Shown: positions 22,401-30,963 of the stretch, in pieces
How positions within the stretch are numbered: the first letter of the stretch is position 1
Layout of the letters: the number at the start of each line of letters is the position of its first letter
DNA from: a virus
IMG/VR virus record: IMGVR_UViG_3300035698_023108
Span: 1 to 41,071 of that record
Length of the DNA: 41,071 nucleotides
Direction: 5' to 3' (one strand)
Made by a program: the position numbers and the translations under genes
Notes under the pieces: generated by a model
The model's database searches: none
Seen by the model: the letters and a program-made list of their open reading frames with translations, nothing else
Told to the model about the DNA's origin: nothing

Positions 22401-24210
22401 TAATTTGGCTTGACACGGTGCCGTTTGATAGAACATTGTTAACGGAATGCGTTTGGACTCTAACTCTGTATGTTTCACCGACTTCAAGGCTTTGTATAAT
22501 CCTATGTGCTGTATCACTTTGATGTGCACTGCCAACGGTAAGGTAGTCACCCCAGGTCCCGTCAAGTTTAGCAAGCTGAATAGCGTACCCGCTTAATAAT
22601 TCTTTTCTGCTTACTGGCGCGGTCCAGGCAACATTAATATGAGCCATATGTGTACCATCTTCGTTGCGCCAACCGACTTCCGTTACGGCTAGGCCAGTTA
22701 CATCGGTTACCGCAGCAAAAGGATTCGGTGGCGAACCGTAATCCCAGTCGTCAAACGTAGACGAAAATCCGTCATCATGCATAGAGGAATTATACGCCCG
22801 TAAAACGAATTGTGCTTTCCCAAAACCTGAGTCAGTCATGGACACAACTTTAAATAGCGCCGCGGTCCAAGCGGGCAGTGAGTGCGTTACAGAGACAATG
22901 TCGCCAAGCTCAATAGCCATTGCTTCTGGCGTGCTTTCGAAAGTGCACCACTCATCATTAATCTTTGCATCATATAGATTGAGCTTTGCCATGCGCAATG
23001 CTTGGCTTTGTCTACATACACCGAAAATTTCGATCTGCATTTCACGGCGACCATATGTTTCTTGGTCGATTTCATCATCAGCAATAGCCGCTCGTTTAGC
23101 GTTCTGCGTTTCGTCAGGCTTCCACCATTGCATGATCATTCTGTTTGGCGTTTCGTCTGCTTTGCCGTAACCGTAACTAAATGAGTCTTTAACAATGTTG
23201 TCTTCGGTAAACGCAAGAACTGCTGAAGACCCTGTTTTTTCTATTACTAATTTATACTTTCCTTCACTACGAATCAGTCTACCGTTAAAATTGATAAGCA
23301 TTTTTTGTACGTTATCTAAAGCAGGGTGTCGCGTATCGATAGAAAGGGACATTTCATAGCGCGCTTCGGTGCCGCCTTCACCATCAGAGACTAAGTCGTC
23401 GCATTCAACAGATACTGCGCCAAACGATGTTTCGCTTATATCAGTTGTGGCGAGGCCTCCACCGCCTAATACACGGCTTGTCAATAAGTAGTCGCGTAAA
23501 TTTGCTACCGGGTTGTTAGAAACAACTTTAGTATTTGTCGTCCAATCAGAGTTGCCAACGTTCCATGTTTGTACTTTTTTTGCTTTCAACTGACAACTCA
23601 CAACCGGGTTTCCGCTTACTTTATCGCTCGCCTGAATAGTTACCGCTAAATAGCACACGTCCCTCAGGCCTTTCACTTCATCATCGCATCGAGAGTCTGG
23701 GGTTTGCGTTGTGCTGCCGGAATAAAAAGTATACGAACAGCCTGATAGCGAGGCTATTGGTTCTTTATCGATACGTACATTCGTGACGCTTTCACATTCA
23801 CCGATAGAAAGACCTAAGAACCGTTTCACTGTTGTGCCCGGATCTGATTGCCATATTGTATTTCCGCCAACCATTAATCCATCCCCGTCGCCATTACCAT
23901 ATACGATAGGAACAACGTATTCATTTGAGCTTGTATTCGAAATCGTGCCACCAGAAGCGTAGCGTGATTGAGGCGCTGACATGCTGTCAGCTTTACGTGT
24001 TGCGCTCACAATAGACATAGCAGCTGCGGCAACAAACAGGCAAGCCTGAACAACTGCTCCCCAGGTAACAACAGTGGCCGTTCCAATAGTGAAGGCAGGA
24101 GCCGCAAGGAAACCTACAACAGCAACAAAAGTCGCAACAAACGCGAAAGCATTTTTAGCATACGCAAGAATACATGCCATTAACAGAATCGTTTTTATTT
24201 TTCTTATCAT
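19414..24210 (-). CDS. Tail-tip attachment protein, lambda J-like, with LamG and Ser-linker modules (1598 aa)
   Basis: ATG overlaps the upstream NlpC/P60-like gene (ATGA). Hydrophobic helices fill residues 1-75, as in J-type proteins. About 75-500 is the baseplate-hub-like part (EYVVPIVYGNGDGDGLMVGG, VVSCQLKAKK). Two fibronectin-III-like domains lie near 500-700. A polyserine linker (about 773-803) is followed by two LamG/concanavalin-like domains, each starting TKLLLH (about 808 and 1030). A second polyserine linker (about 1256-1293) precedes a C-terminal receptor-binding-like region ending in a fold like an H-type lectin. It would sit at the tail tip and contact the host surface. Confidence 0.85.
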   Translation of the reverse strand: MIRKIKTILLMACILAYAKNAFAFVATFVAVVGFLAAPAFTIGTATVVTWGAVVQACLFVAAAAMSIVSATRKADSMSAPQSRYASGGTISNTSSNEYVVPIVYGNGDGDGLMVGGNTIWQSDPGTTVKRFLGLSIGECESVTNVRIDKEPIASLSGCSYTFYSGSTTQTPDSRCDDEVKGLRDVCYLAVTIQASDKVSGNPVVSCQLKAKKVQTWNVGNSDWTTNTKVVSNNPVANLRDYLLTSRVLGGGGLATTDISETSFGAVSVECDDLVSDGEGGTEARYEMSLSIDTRHPALDNVQKMLINFNGRLIRSEGKYKLVIEKTGSSAVLAFTEDNIVKDSFSYGYGKADETPNRMIMQWWKPDETQNAKRAAIADDEIDQETYGRREMQIEIFGVCRQSQALRMAKLNLYDAKINDEWCTFESTPEAMAIELGDIVSVTHSLPAWTAALFKVVSMTDSGFGKAQFVLRAYNSSMHDDGFSSTFDDWDYGSPPNPFAAVTDVTGLAVTEVGWRNEDGTHMAHINVAWTAPVSRKELLSGYAIQLAKLDGTWGDYLTVGSAHQSDTAHRIIQSLEVGETYRVRVQTHSVNNVLSNGTVSSQITLTGKDADPADLVHFLLRKYRDRLLATWTLVADTDVQEYEIRKGASWAAGKTVATQETGNEVEFRDVETGVSQSYWIKALDRSGNYSANALEATVSVYGIPFQNIVQTNTEHTNWLDNANIYNASGEDGAWPLRKATSGYDKLSQSFTVGGDAITVQSAKLRLRRIDQGVSSSSSSSSSSSSSSSSSSSSSSSWSSSSSSQDDTTKLLLHMDGEGVDGSGIAIDYSDSQHIVLIDDPIPAISSTEKYFGDSSLYLYDASLRIADSPDWDIAANTTDNWTIECFVKQNSAGRQTAFISQHEDASNYWRLRQDTGSYDIDFSVVSGGSEIINLTATDGVGDTDWHHLCVIKIGNNWGLYIDGVRFDSDEGNNNSDTFAGDLWIGEQASSLFMEGYMDEIRIENSNPYNADPTSASSITVPTTEHTKTGNTKLLLHFESIDASTQKHPVTFIGTIARDTAQKKFGTQSMLGLTAGTVLRMPDSSSWDIFGDVDDSWTLDFWFKFTAIPNSKDYFCGVYDIMNDCWGLYHDDGKGIRMYVTSNYTGTNTNYFNGTPGLGSGRTYIADTDWHHFALVKNGNTWGMYMDGVQTSYDFEDTHEFVYEGDMYVGGWWYSGAIASTFPGNIDEFRVRHDNWFNASPVIGMTDTITVPNAPYPGGSSSSSSSSSSSSSSFSSSSSSSSSSSSSMSSSSSSSASTGPTNDVWVTIETDSSDDPDGTPLANGTSAKIDLTDITTDIGWYSFVFPDDVALSAATKYHVVLQGSYTKSDTVYLEWRADVSSGSFANGAANKHSDGGAWATDTDDDFLFAITESPSGSNYDTSTGDLTFDEDGDLSCVYYTSEKDMGYIAEARIFVDYVTDLEDGVDYDIEVRTSTDGSTWTTWDTLVSADYYMRYYQARMTITRDSTALDPTVSEFVLKADLPDVDETGEGTISVAATGVTITFSKTFHEIPVVRADIASGDGIIATVSSISTTGCVIHSYIFDGTQKTGTIKYHAHGI

Positions 24211-24611
24211 AACACTCTGATCCCTTTGTAAAATAGCCTGCGAAATTTTGGGTAATGCATTAAAAAAGTACCTAAGCTCCTACTTGTCGTTAAGCATTTT
24301 TCATAATCAATGATAACCCCTACAGCGAAGTCATGCCGAAGCCCTTTATAAACCATTATATCAAGCGGTTCTAAATCATCGAAGTTCGTAATAATTTTCT
24401 TAGTAACTGATTGATAACCGTTCATTATACGCCTGCCATCGAGCAAGCGATTACGTAACCAGAAAGGCAGTATTATCTTGCCGTCACCATAAGGAATATC
24501 GATTCCTTTTATGTGTTTAAAGAAAAGGTGTACGGCGCCGTAGCATCCGCACTTATTTAAGTCGTGTCGTCCTAACTTGTATGGTATACCAATTAAATCT
24601 TTAACTTCCAT
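24207..24611 (-). CDS. NlpC/P60-like tail assembly protein, lambda K-like (134 aa)
   Basis: The N-terminus LIGIPYKLGRHDLNKCGCYG carries the expected catalytic Cys region (normally DCxGL), and LRHDFAVGVIID the catalytic His region. Position between the L-like and J-like genes is the same as lambda K. The enzyme would cleave peptide crosslinks of peptidoglycan during entry. The family is usually longer when fused to a Mov34-like domain, which is absent here. Confidence 0.7.
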   Translation of the reverse strand: MEVKDLIGIPYKLGRHDLNKCGCYGAVHLFFKHIKGIDIPYGDGKIILPFWLRNRLLDGRRIMNGYQSVTKKIITNFDDLEPLDIMVYKGLRHDFAVGVIIDYEKCLTTSRSLGTFLMHYPKFRRLFYKGIRVL

Positions 24612-24617
24612 ACTACC

Positions 24618-25490
24618 TCATTTCGTTAGTGGGATCGAATGAAACCCATGGTAATTTGCATCATTGCTATATGTATTCGTGCACATGTCTAATGTTTTAT
24701 CACAGCCACGAAAAATATCAAAGGTATCACCTGCTGATACGGTATTAGGCAAAGCATAGTCCAATGTCGCTGTCTTAGTAGCGTTATCAAAGTCTATAAT
24801 CTTACGTTTATCACCATCGTTATCGCCCGATGTAAAATTTACTTGTCCGTAGTTCCAGTAATCATCAGCCTGATCGAGGTTAGTAGTATCAATTAGCGTT
24901 GACGTGGACCCACCGGTTGCCGTGCCGCTTACTTTGTTAGCGGCGATGTCTTTATCTACTGCACAAAATGTATCACCAAACTTACAGTTGCAGGGAATTT
25001 CATATGGCCAACCCGTCTCAATGTTTAAGCTATTCATTTTAGGCTTTGCGATAATTTTTACAGTGCGCGTTTTTTTCTTTTGCCAAAAAGATATTGATTG
25101 GATTAACCCGTCAAAGACAACAAAAGAATTATCGGCGGAGCTTAATTGGTCACGGAAGACAAGGCGAGCCACGATTCTTTTATTCCTGAAGTCGTGCGAA
25201 GCAGCGTAACTAGAAACAACTTGATTAACATTATCTACGCTGAATGTTACTGATTCTATTTCGCCTTGTGATGATCTTTTGATTGGGGTTCTTCTAACGC
25301 CTATCGGTGTATAGGCTTGCGCTGATTCCCCGATATAAGTAAAGAAATTTGTTGACTTGTAGAAATTAGCGTAATAAAGAGTGTTCGCATCCTCAGCTGT
25401 TTGTGAGCCCAGATAGATGTCGTACAACTCAAGAGGTTTAGCGTTGAGTAAGACTCTGATTGTTTCTAAAGCAGCGGGTAATGTGATCAT
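24618..25490 (-). CDS. Tail-tip protein, lambda L-like / DUF2163-BR0599 family (290 aa)
   Basis: ATG follows AAGGAGCCTTTATG-type spacing. The N-terminal half has LNAKPLELYDIYLGSQTAED and RVVRLVF-type strands; the C-terminal half has PCNCKFGDTFCAVDKD and FRGCDKTLDMCTNTYSNDAN, the Cys-rich motif of this family. In lambda, the related L protein binds an iron-sulfur cluster through such Cys. It builds the tail-tip hub with the neighbouring M-, K- and J-like proteins. Confidence 0.75.
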   Translation of the reverse strand: MITLPAALETIRVLLNAKPLELYDIYLGSQTAEDANTLYYANFYKSTNFFTYIGESAQAYTPIGVRRTPIKRSSQGEIESVTFSVDNVNQVVSSYAASHDFRNKRIVARLVFRDQLSSADNSFVVFDGLIQSISFWQKKKTRTVKIIAKPKMNSLNIETGWPYEIPCNCKFGDTFCAVDKDIAANKVSGTATGGSTSTLIDTTNLDQADDYWNYGQVNFTSGDNDGDKRKIIDFDNATKTATLDYALPNTVSAGDTFDIFRGCDKTLDMCTNTYSNDANYHGFHSIPLTK

Positions 25491-25499
25491 AAAGGCTCC

Positions 25500-26138
25500 T
25501 TAACCTGAGCTTGAACTTGAGCTTGAGCTCGAAGACGAGCTACTCGATGAATTCCCATTAGGCGGGACAAAAGAACTCCACCTAACTTCTGTGAATTTCA
25601 ATCCTGCGTGCAATAACTGATACGCAACAAGCTCTCTTGTAAGCGTGTCCTCTTTAAACCTAACGCGGTAATAAAAATCATACGTAACAAGTATTGCTGC
25701 CGCGGCTGGCGCACTATCAAAGGTAATGTATGACTTTTCAGTAACGAAGTTATTGCTTAACGTGTAATTCGTTTCCGCGGATCCGCCAACAGTACAAGAA
25801 TTGTTTGAGGCTATCTCAACAGGGAAGTGATGGAGCAAGAACTGAGTCTCAGCCGTGTCGCCGTTGCCAAGGCTCTCAGCGTCAGCGTCCATTTCTGTTT
25901 CTATTTTTAAAAGGAAACTATCGTAACTTCCTTTCCTCGCAATAAAAAAATCCCAAATCGTGTCCATATCTGTGTTTGATAAAAACTTCACATTAACAAC
26001 GTAATCACGTAAACCATCATCCCAAAGGCTCGCACGGTATTCAAGCCCGCTTTCCGTTTCAGTTTTCGATGTATTAAATTGTATTGATTCTTTAATCCCG
26101 AACTCAGGGGACAATGTTAATATATGCTCATTTCCCAT
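25500..26138 (-). CDS. Minor tail protein, DUF2460/lambda M-like, with polyserine tail (212 aa)
   Basis: GNEHILTLSPEFGIKESIQF, then WDDGLRDYVVNVKFLSNTDM, then YYRVRFKEDTLTRELVAYQL match the tail-tip connector family (DUF2460-like) in its normal position after the tape measure. The last residues are N followed by 15 consecutive Ser and a Gly, not expected in the family. Codons alternate between AGY and TCN, so the tail is not a homopolymer error. It overlaps the tape-measure stop by one base. Confidence 0.7.
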   Translation of the reverse strand: MGNEHILTLSPEFGIKESIQFNTSKTETESGLEYRASLWDDGLRDYVVNVKFLSNTDMDTIWDFFIARKGSYDSFLLKIETEMDADAESLGNGDTAETQFLLHHFPVEIASNNSCTVGGSAETNYTLSNNFVTEKSYITFDSAPAAAAILVTYDFYYRVRFKEDTLTRELVAYQLLHAGLKFTEVRWSSFVPPNGNSSSSSSSSSSSSSSSG

Positions 26139-28222
26139 TACGTCGCCTTTGTTTTCATTGTTGACCTTATCGATTCATTATTATTGATACCTGACTCAAC
26201 AGCGTCTTGAAAAATATCGCCGTTTTCTTCTAAGCGATCTCTAAAGCTTTGGACATCGATAGCATTAATGTTGTAATAATTTGTCACTGATCCACCACCG
26301 CCCTGCCCACGATTTAACTTATTCAGATTGTCGACTCCCATAGCGCTCATTGCGGGACGGTTTAGAACGCCTTCCCCTTCAAGTAGGGTTGCATTGACTT
26401 CATCAACTCTTCCTCCACTGTGGTACTTCTTTCCTTTAACAGGGCCGCCTAAATGGCTAATAGTATATGAAGACCCTGGTGCGTAGCCGGCGATAGATGC
26501 GTTTGCTCCTGCTATCGAGGGAGAAGCTGGGCTAAACATACCAGCAGCCATTGATACTCCACTAAGGATTGTTCCAAACAAACTATTCTTCGATCCCGTT
26601 GACTGCCCTAAAGCGTTTTGGAATCCTGCAGCCACTAGGGCTTCTGTCGCAACGATCTCGAGTAGTTTTTTTATAATAATGTCACCCATGGAAATGAAAA
26701 CATCTTTCATTTTTACTGTTTCGCCATGGATAACACGGAAGAATCCGTCGACGAAAGTATTACGCATGGTAGTTACTGTCCTCTGAGACAATTGTTCAAG
26801 GGCATCGTATTGATCTGCTACTTCTTCCGTGTTGTTTTCGCTTAACCCCGATAATTCTTTCTTGAGTTGCTCGTTAGCAATATGAATATCCTTCACTGTT
26901 TGTATGATATTATTTTTAAAATCCTCTACACTTTCCCCTGAGAGCGCTTTACTCGCCGAAACGCCTACCTTTTCAAGGTCTTCCGTCAACGCCGCTAATC
27001 GAAGCCGCGCGGCATCAAGAGTGCTCTGTAGCTCTTCTCCCATTGCACCGCCGCCTTCACCATCGAGCTCTTGAAGCTTATTCATGTAACCGGTCATTGC
27101 CCCGGTGGCGTCGCCCCACTTTGCTCCGAGTCGCGTAATCCAATTATCGACAGAAGCTTTTTTCTCTAATTTTGTTGTCAGTAGCACAAAAGCATTTAAT
27201 GCCATTTCAATAGAGATAGCAACGGTTTGGAAGCCCGCTGACATTGTCGAAACTACTCGGTGGATCACGGTCCCTGTCGCGATTAGCATGATCCACGTAT
27301 CATTAAGAGCTTCTGATTCTTCACGAGCGCTGTCTAGCGAAGTCTCCCACTCGTTTAATTTCGTTGCTAATACTGTTAAGGCAGCGCGTAAAGGGATTGA
27401 CTCAGTAAAAAACTCTCCAATCGCTTCCGTTAAATCGCCCCACGCTTCTGATGTTTTCTTTAAGGTACTCGTGTAAGTCATCCCAAGCATTTTTGCATTA
27501 CCCTCAACAGCGGCACGGACGTCTGTAAGGATGTCTCCGAAGGCTTTTGTTTTCATCGTAGTGTCTGATAAAGAGATACCATAAGTACGCAACGTCGTCA
27601 CACGTCCACCCATAGCCGTTAAGAAGCGGCGAGTAACATTCGTAACAGTTTCTTGCTCTTTGCCACTTGCTTTCAAGAATGCCGTCCAGTCAACCATCAA
27701 TGGAATTGCTTCTTTAATCTGGTCATTCGTAAATTTTCTGCTTGTCATTAATGCTTGAGACTTAATGATTTCATTATCTGATATACCGGAAAGATTTTGT
27801 AGCTCACCAGCGTATTTAATCATTGCCTTAGTCTGTGCTTCAGTGATTTTTTTAGTAGACATTGCGGCAGCAGCCAACGCTCTTTCAGCGTTTTCTTGAT
27901 CCATAGCTGCTTTAGTCACTGAAGTGATTGCTCTCTTGAGAGGATTGTATACAAAGTAGTATAACAGTAATATATTACGTAATTGCCCGATGCTACGCCG
28001 AAGCCCTTCAGTCGCTACTCGCATACGACCAAATTCTTGCGTGGTTTTTTTAGCAGCGGTCGTGGCTTTACCCATAGCCGCTGTCGTCACAAGGCCTGTC
28101 TTGGTCATCTCACCGTTAAATTGTTGAATAGCTCTCTTCTGTGCATTGAGAGCAGCGAGAAGTTTCTTCGTTGACTTATCCGCAAATGATAATTCTACGA
28201 TGTATTCTTGTTTCTTACCCAT
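26138..28222 (-). CDS. Tape measure protein (694 aa)
   Basis: Long helical protein between the tail chaperones and the tail-tip genes. N-terminal coiled coil (LLAALNAQKRAIQQFNGEMT), hydrophobic helix LRNILLLYYFVYNPLKRAIT, and a central Ala-rich region with membrane-like helices (WIMLIATGTVIHRVVSTM). The C-terminus has SYTISHLGGPVKGKKYHSGG and EVNATLLEGEGVLNRPAMSA, typical of tape-measure ends. It sets tail length, about 0.1 micrometre if roughly 1.5 Angstrom per residue applies. Confidence 0.85.
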   Translation of the reverse strand: MGKKQEYIVELSFADKSTKKLLAALNAQKRAIQQFNGEMTKTGLVTTAAMGKATTAAKKTTQEFGRMRVATEGLRRSIGQLRNILLLYYFVYNPLKRAITSVTKAAMDQENAERALAAAAMSTKKITEAQTKAMIKYAGELQNLSGISDNEIIKSQALMTSRKFTNDQIKEAIPLMVDWTAFLKASGKEQETVTNVTRRFLTAMGGRVTTLRTYGISLSDTTMKTKAFGDILTDVRAAVEGNAKMLGMTYTSTLKKTSEAWGDLTEAIGEFFTESIPLRAALTVLATKLNEWETSLDSAREESEALNDTWIMLIATGTVIHRVVSTMSAGFQTVAISIEMALNAFVLLTTKLEKKASVDNWITRLGAKWGDATGAMTGYMNKLQELDGEGGGAMGEELQSTLDAARLRLAALTEDLEKVGVSASKALSGESVEDFKNNIIQTVKDIHIANEQLKKELSGLSENNTEEVADQYDALEQLSQRTVTTMRNTFVDGFFRVIHGETVKMKDVFISMGDIIIKKLLEIVATEALVAAGFQNALGQSTGSKNSLFGTILSGVSMAAGMFSPASPSIAGANASIAGYAPGSSYTISHLGGPVKGKKYHSGGRVDEVNATLLEGEGVLNRPAMSAMGVDNLNKLNRGQGGGGSVTNYYNINAIDVQSFRDRLEENGDIFQDAVESGINNNESIRSTMKTKAT

Positions 28223-28249
28223 AATAAGCCCCTATCGTACAATTGATAA

Positions 28250-28558
28250 TTACTTCTTATCTTGCGCGTCGATCTCAGCGCCTTCTAAAACATTGAATGC
28301 TTCAAGCACTTTAATCGGTTGTTGCGCAATCGATCCAGGAAGCGGTAAGAACCCATTCTTGAACCAGCTGTAATACTGAATATAGCCATTCGTGTTTGCC
28401 GTTATTAGTTTCATAGGACAATAATCAATAACCTTACCGTCGTATTGAAACCCTAACTTGCCTCCACCGTCACACCCCCGGTACAACCTTAAAGCTTCTT
28501 TTTCTCTACAGTCTTGGCAGCTAAGACCTAAATAAGATAGCTGTACTGCCAGTATCAG
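28250..28558 (-). CDS. Tail chaperone C-terminal extension, made by -1 frameshift (GT-like part)
   Basis: This frame has no ATG; its only upstream start is a TTG at 28597 inside the other frame. It continues the preceding gene after a -1 shift at A AAA AAC (28558-28564), which would give a 226-residue fusion. The extension has a Cys cluster (LSCQDCREK, YRGCDGG, DYCPMK), as in GT-type chaperones. It helps load the tape measure. Position before the tape measure is canonical. Confidence 0.75.
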   Translation of the reverse strand: MILAVQLSYLGLSCQDCREKEALRLYRGCDGGGKLGFQYDGKVIDYCPMKLITANTNGYIQYYSWFKNGFLPLPGSIAQQPIKVLEAFNVLEGAEIDAQDKK

Positions 28559-28929
28559 TTTTTTGTTTCCGCTTCCGTTAGATGATTCATACCCCAAACA
28601 ACGCTTGCTAATTCTGTTATAACGGTAATTGGGATAACCAGCAACGACTCATCGGCGACTACTTCGCGATCTTTGTCCATGAATCTAACAGTTTCCTTAA
28701 CAAGCTCATGGCTTCCAAAGTTACGGACACTGTGCAAGCCATACTTGACGGCTTGAAAGTTCATTGAAGCAATCCCGGCTTTTTCAACTTCACCCTCTGC
28801 TGAATTTGCCATTAAAAGTTCAGATTGCTCAACCGAGTCTAACGAATTGATCATCCAAATAGTCGGGTTTACTGTGTCTTTTTTTAAAGTGTACTCTTTT
28901 GTTTGCCCTAAAGCGATTGGGTCAATCAT
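28555..28929 (-). CDS. Tail assembly chaperone, lambda G-like (124 aa)
   Basis: ATG follows AGGAGGAAATA. The sequence has the beta-rich start KEYTLKKDTVNPTIWMINSL, helices and an ending EAETKN, then TGA. It lies between the morphogenesis gene and the tape measure. The slippery heptamer A AAA AAC overlaps its last two sense codons, directly before the stop, so a fraction of ribosomes should read into the extension. Confidence 0.7.
   Translation of the reverse strand: MIDPIALGQTKEYTLKKDTVNPTIWMINSLDSVEQSELLMANSAEGEVEKAGIASMNFQAVKYGLHSVRNFGSHELVKETVRFMDKDREVVADESLLVIPITVITELASVVWGMNHLTEAETKN
28558..28564 (-). promoter_or_regulatory. Programmed -1 frameshift site A AAA AAC
   Basis: In the gene's frame the codons read ACA AAA AAC TGA. 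The heptamer matches X XXY YYZ, and after slipping one base back the next codon is CTG in the extension frame. The stop sits immediately 3' of the heptamer. Confidence 0.85.
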
Positions 28930-28938
28930 TATTTCCTC

Positions 28939-29403
28939 CTAGTTCCTTTTCTTACCTTGTTGAACAAACCATCTTTCAAACCTGGCATTGATCCAGGTAA
29001 TGAGCTTTGGGTTTAAGCCTATAAATGGTCGCTTTGTTTTCTGAGGGCCAACGCCCTCGTTGTGATGATATTGTGCTACGTCTGTACGGCTTGGATGACC
29101 TACATTCCTAACTCCAATACCGTAATGATTCTTACCGAGTTTCTTCGGTCGAATACCGCCATGCATCTGTCCGGTACCGAACAAAGGAGTCGTAGGGCGC
29201 GGCATCCCGGCCCTACGTTTCTTATCGATAGTTGATTTTTTAAGTTTGATTTGTGTAGAAAAATCAGGCCTGCGTCGTTGACGTATATTGATTTGAGCCT
29301 GGACGGCGATCTTCTTAGCTGCTTGCGCTAAAGGAACGCTTGCATCAAGAAAACTGGGCAGTGTAAACTTCTTAATTTTTATCTTCGCCAATACCTGCAT
29401 CAC
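28939..29403 (-). CDS. Virion morphogenesis protein, HK97 gp10/Mu G-like (154 aa)
   Basis: Basic N-terminal half with KSTIDKKRRAGMPRPTTPLF and FGTGQMHGGIRPK, followed by HHNEGVGPQKTKRPFIGLNP, the signature region of phage virion-morphogenesis (tail completion) proteins: a His-rich G segment then RPFxGL. It sits between the major tail protein and the chaperones. Probably finishes or joins the tail. Confidence 0.7.
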   Translation of the reverse strand: MMQVLAKIKIKKFTLPSFLDASVPLAQAAKKIAVQAQINIRQRRRPDFSTQIKLKKSTIDKKRRAGMPRPTTPLFGTGQMHGGIRPKKLGKNHYGIGVRNVGHPSRTDVAQYHHNEGVGPQKTKRPFIGLNPKLITWINARFERWFVQQGKKRN

Positions 29404-29410
29404 TCACCTC

Positions 29411-30403
29411 TTATGTAGAGCTGCTTGAGCTTGAGCTAGACGAACTCGAACTTGAACTCGAAGCAGCCATTAGTATTGCTATTTCATCGTTCCCTGCATC
29501 TGCTGATTTACATATTTCACATGTAGCGTTATTAATAGCCAAGCCAGATCGATCGCCAGGGGTAACGCTTGTGTACCTAACTGCTGGCATACTAAACTGA
29601 AGCATTGCGTCAGAGTTATTCATTCTTATAGTAACCGCCGCCGTGGCGCTTGATTGAAGCTTCCCAAGAAAATCGTGGTCAGCCATCAATACCATTTCTG
29701 GGTCAAACGTCATGACAGGGTCGCGCCCAACGATCTTAGCGTAATCAATGCCGCTTGCATCTGAAGGCAACGGAGAAATAACAATCTCATTCTGCATATC
29801 AATTTCAAGATTATCAATCGTTAACACATCCCCGAGAATCTCTACCGTTGCGCCCATAAACATAAAGGGAACAATGCTCGGATATGTTGGTGTCAACAGT
29901 GCCGTATCACTATGCGATGAATATTTGCCAACAAAGTCAAACTCACACATAACTGGCTCGCCGACTTTGAATTGAAACTTTACGTTCCCGGCGGCTCCTG
30001 CCATAACATGTCTAAACCCATCGAGGTAATACCCAAGAGTGGCTGTTTCGAACCCTGAAGATTTTGTTGCGTACGCGTTTGACGTCCCACCTAACAGTGT
30101 TTCTGCGAATCCACAAGCATTAAGCAATGGTGATAACGGAATAGCAACACCTTTGCCTGCTGACGCTGGAGCCATTAACTCAACCTTAAAGCTGGCTGAC
30201 ATTTTCTTCGCGCCAGGTAAACTACTAAAGCGAGACATGTGTTTCACGACCGGGTTGCGTTTAAATTGTTCATCATCTGATGAAAAACTTGGGTCATACG
30301 CCAACATCGTGGCCTCTGAGGCTGTTAAAGTTTCAGCCGTACCGCTTGTACTTTCTGCTTTCGCAGCTACTTGAGCAATTCGTTTTACTAAAGAATCAAC
30401 CAT
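29411..30403 (-). CDS. Major tail protein with polyserine C-terminus (330 aa)
   Basis: Beta-rich protein with the order of a tail-tube subunit: KRIAQVAAKAESTSGTAETL near the N-terminus, KKMSASFKVELMAPAS, CGFAETLLGGTS, GNVKFQFKVGEPVMCEFDFV, then VTIRMNNSDAMLQFSMPAV. It lies between the terminator candidate and the chaperones. The end is AA followed by 15 Ser and a Thr. A tail of this kind, repeated on every tube subunit, would cover the whole tail surface. Confidence 0.75.
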   Translation of the reverse strand: MVDSLVKRIAQVAAKAESTSGTAETLTASEATMLAYDPSFSSDDEQFKRNPVVKHMSRFSSLPGAKKMSASFKVELMAPASAGKGVAIPLSPLLNACGFAETLLGGTSNAYATKSSGFETATLGYYLDGFRHVMAGAAGNVKFQFKVGEPVMCEFDFVGKYSSHSDTALLTPTYPSIVPFMFMGATVEILGDVLTIDNLEIDMQNEIVISPLPSDASGIDYAKIVGRDPVMTFDPEMVLMADHDFLGKLQSSATAAVTIRMNNSDAMLQFSMPAVRYTSVTPGDRSGLAINNATCEICKSADAGNDEIAILMAASSSSSSSSSSSSSSST

Positions 30404-30415
30404 TTTGTTCCTCCC

Positions 30416-30868
30416 TTAAAAAATTCTTCGTTCTTGTACATTTATAGTTATCTCTGCTTTATGGCAAAGTACATGCGCAAACATCACATTAGTAATATCT
30501 GCTTCTATAGGAAATTCGATTGTTGTCGCCGTGGCGCCGAGCTGTATATCTTCAATAAACGCCTGTATAACGTCCTCTACGATGTCATTAAATGTTTTTT
30601 CAGACGCTAAGGAGTCATTTAAACGATAAAAACCACGTACCATAAAGGTGTGGACAGAGTCTTCTTGGCCCCCATGCCCGCCGTGCTGGTCTTTTGAAAC
30701 ATGCGGGCGCTCAATATCCCATGTGTGAATAATTTCGTTCTCCTTAAATAAGCTTTTGTAAGAATCAAAATCAGCACTATACCGTTTATACTCATAAACA
30801 GTATTAGCCAGCGATGTAGCTGCCTTGATCACTGTAGCAATTTGTGTTCTTATTAGTGCAAGTGACAT
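30416..30868 (-). CDS. Tail terminator-type protein candidate (150 aa)
   Basis: The frame opens at 30943, but the start at 30868 is preferred: AAGAAAGGG lies just before it and the upstream codons cross the tRNA-like element. The protein has SLALIRTQIATVIKAATSLA, a beta segment, HTFMVRGFYRLNDSLASEKT and NDIVEDVIQAFIED, plus a beta-rich C-terminus. Size and place before the major tail protein fit the tail terminator, although no motif is decisive. Confidence 0.5.
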   Translation of the reverse strand: MSLALIRTQIATVIKAATSLANTVYEYKRYSADFDSYKSLFKENEIIHTWDIERPHVSKDQHGGHGGQEDSVHTFMVRGFYRLNDSLASEKTFNDIVEDVIQAFIEDIQLGATATTIEFPIEADITNVMFAHVLCHKAEITINVQERRIF

Positions 30869-30889
30869 ATTTCCCTTTCTTATGGAGCC

Positions 30890-30963
30890 AGTGGGATTTG
30901 CACCCACGTCCAGCGCTTCCTCTCGGGTTAGTACTGTCGACATCTAGGACGGCCCCGTATGTT
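30890..30963 (-). tRNA. tRNA-like element (possible degenerate tRNA)
   Basis: On the minus strand, GGGGCCG at the 5' end pairs with TGGCTCC at the 3' end, allowing two G-T pairs, as a 7-bp acceptor followed by A. GTGGG-TGCAAAT-CCCAC forms a perfect T-arm whose loop differs by one base from the usual TTCAAAT. The length between acceptor and T-arm (42) fits a tRNA. The D-arm and anticodon arm do not fold convincingly, so no anticodon is called. Confidence 0.35.
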
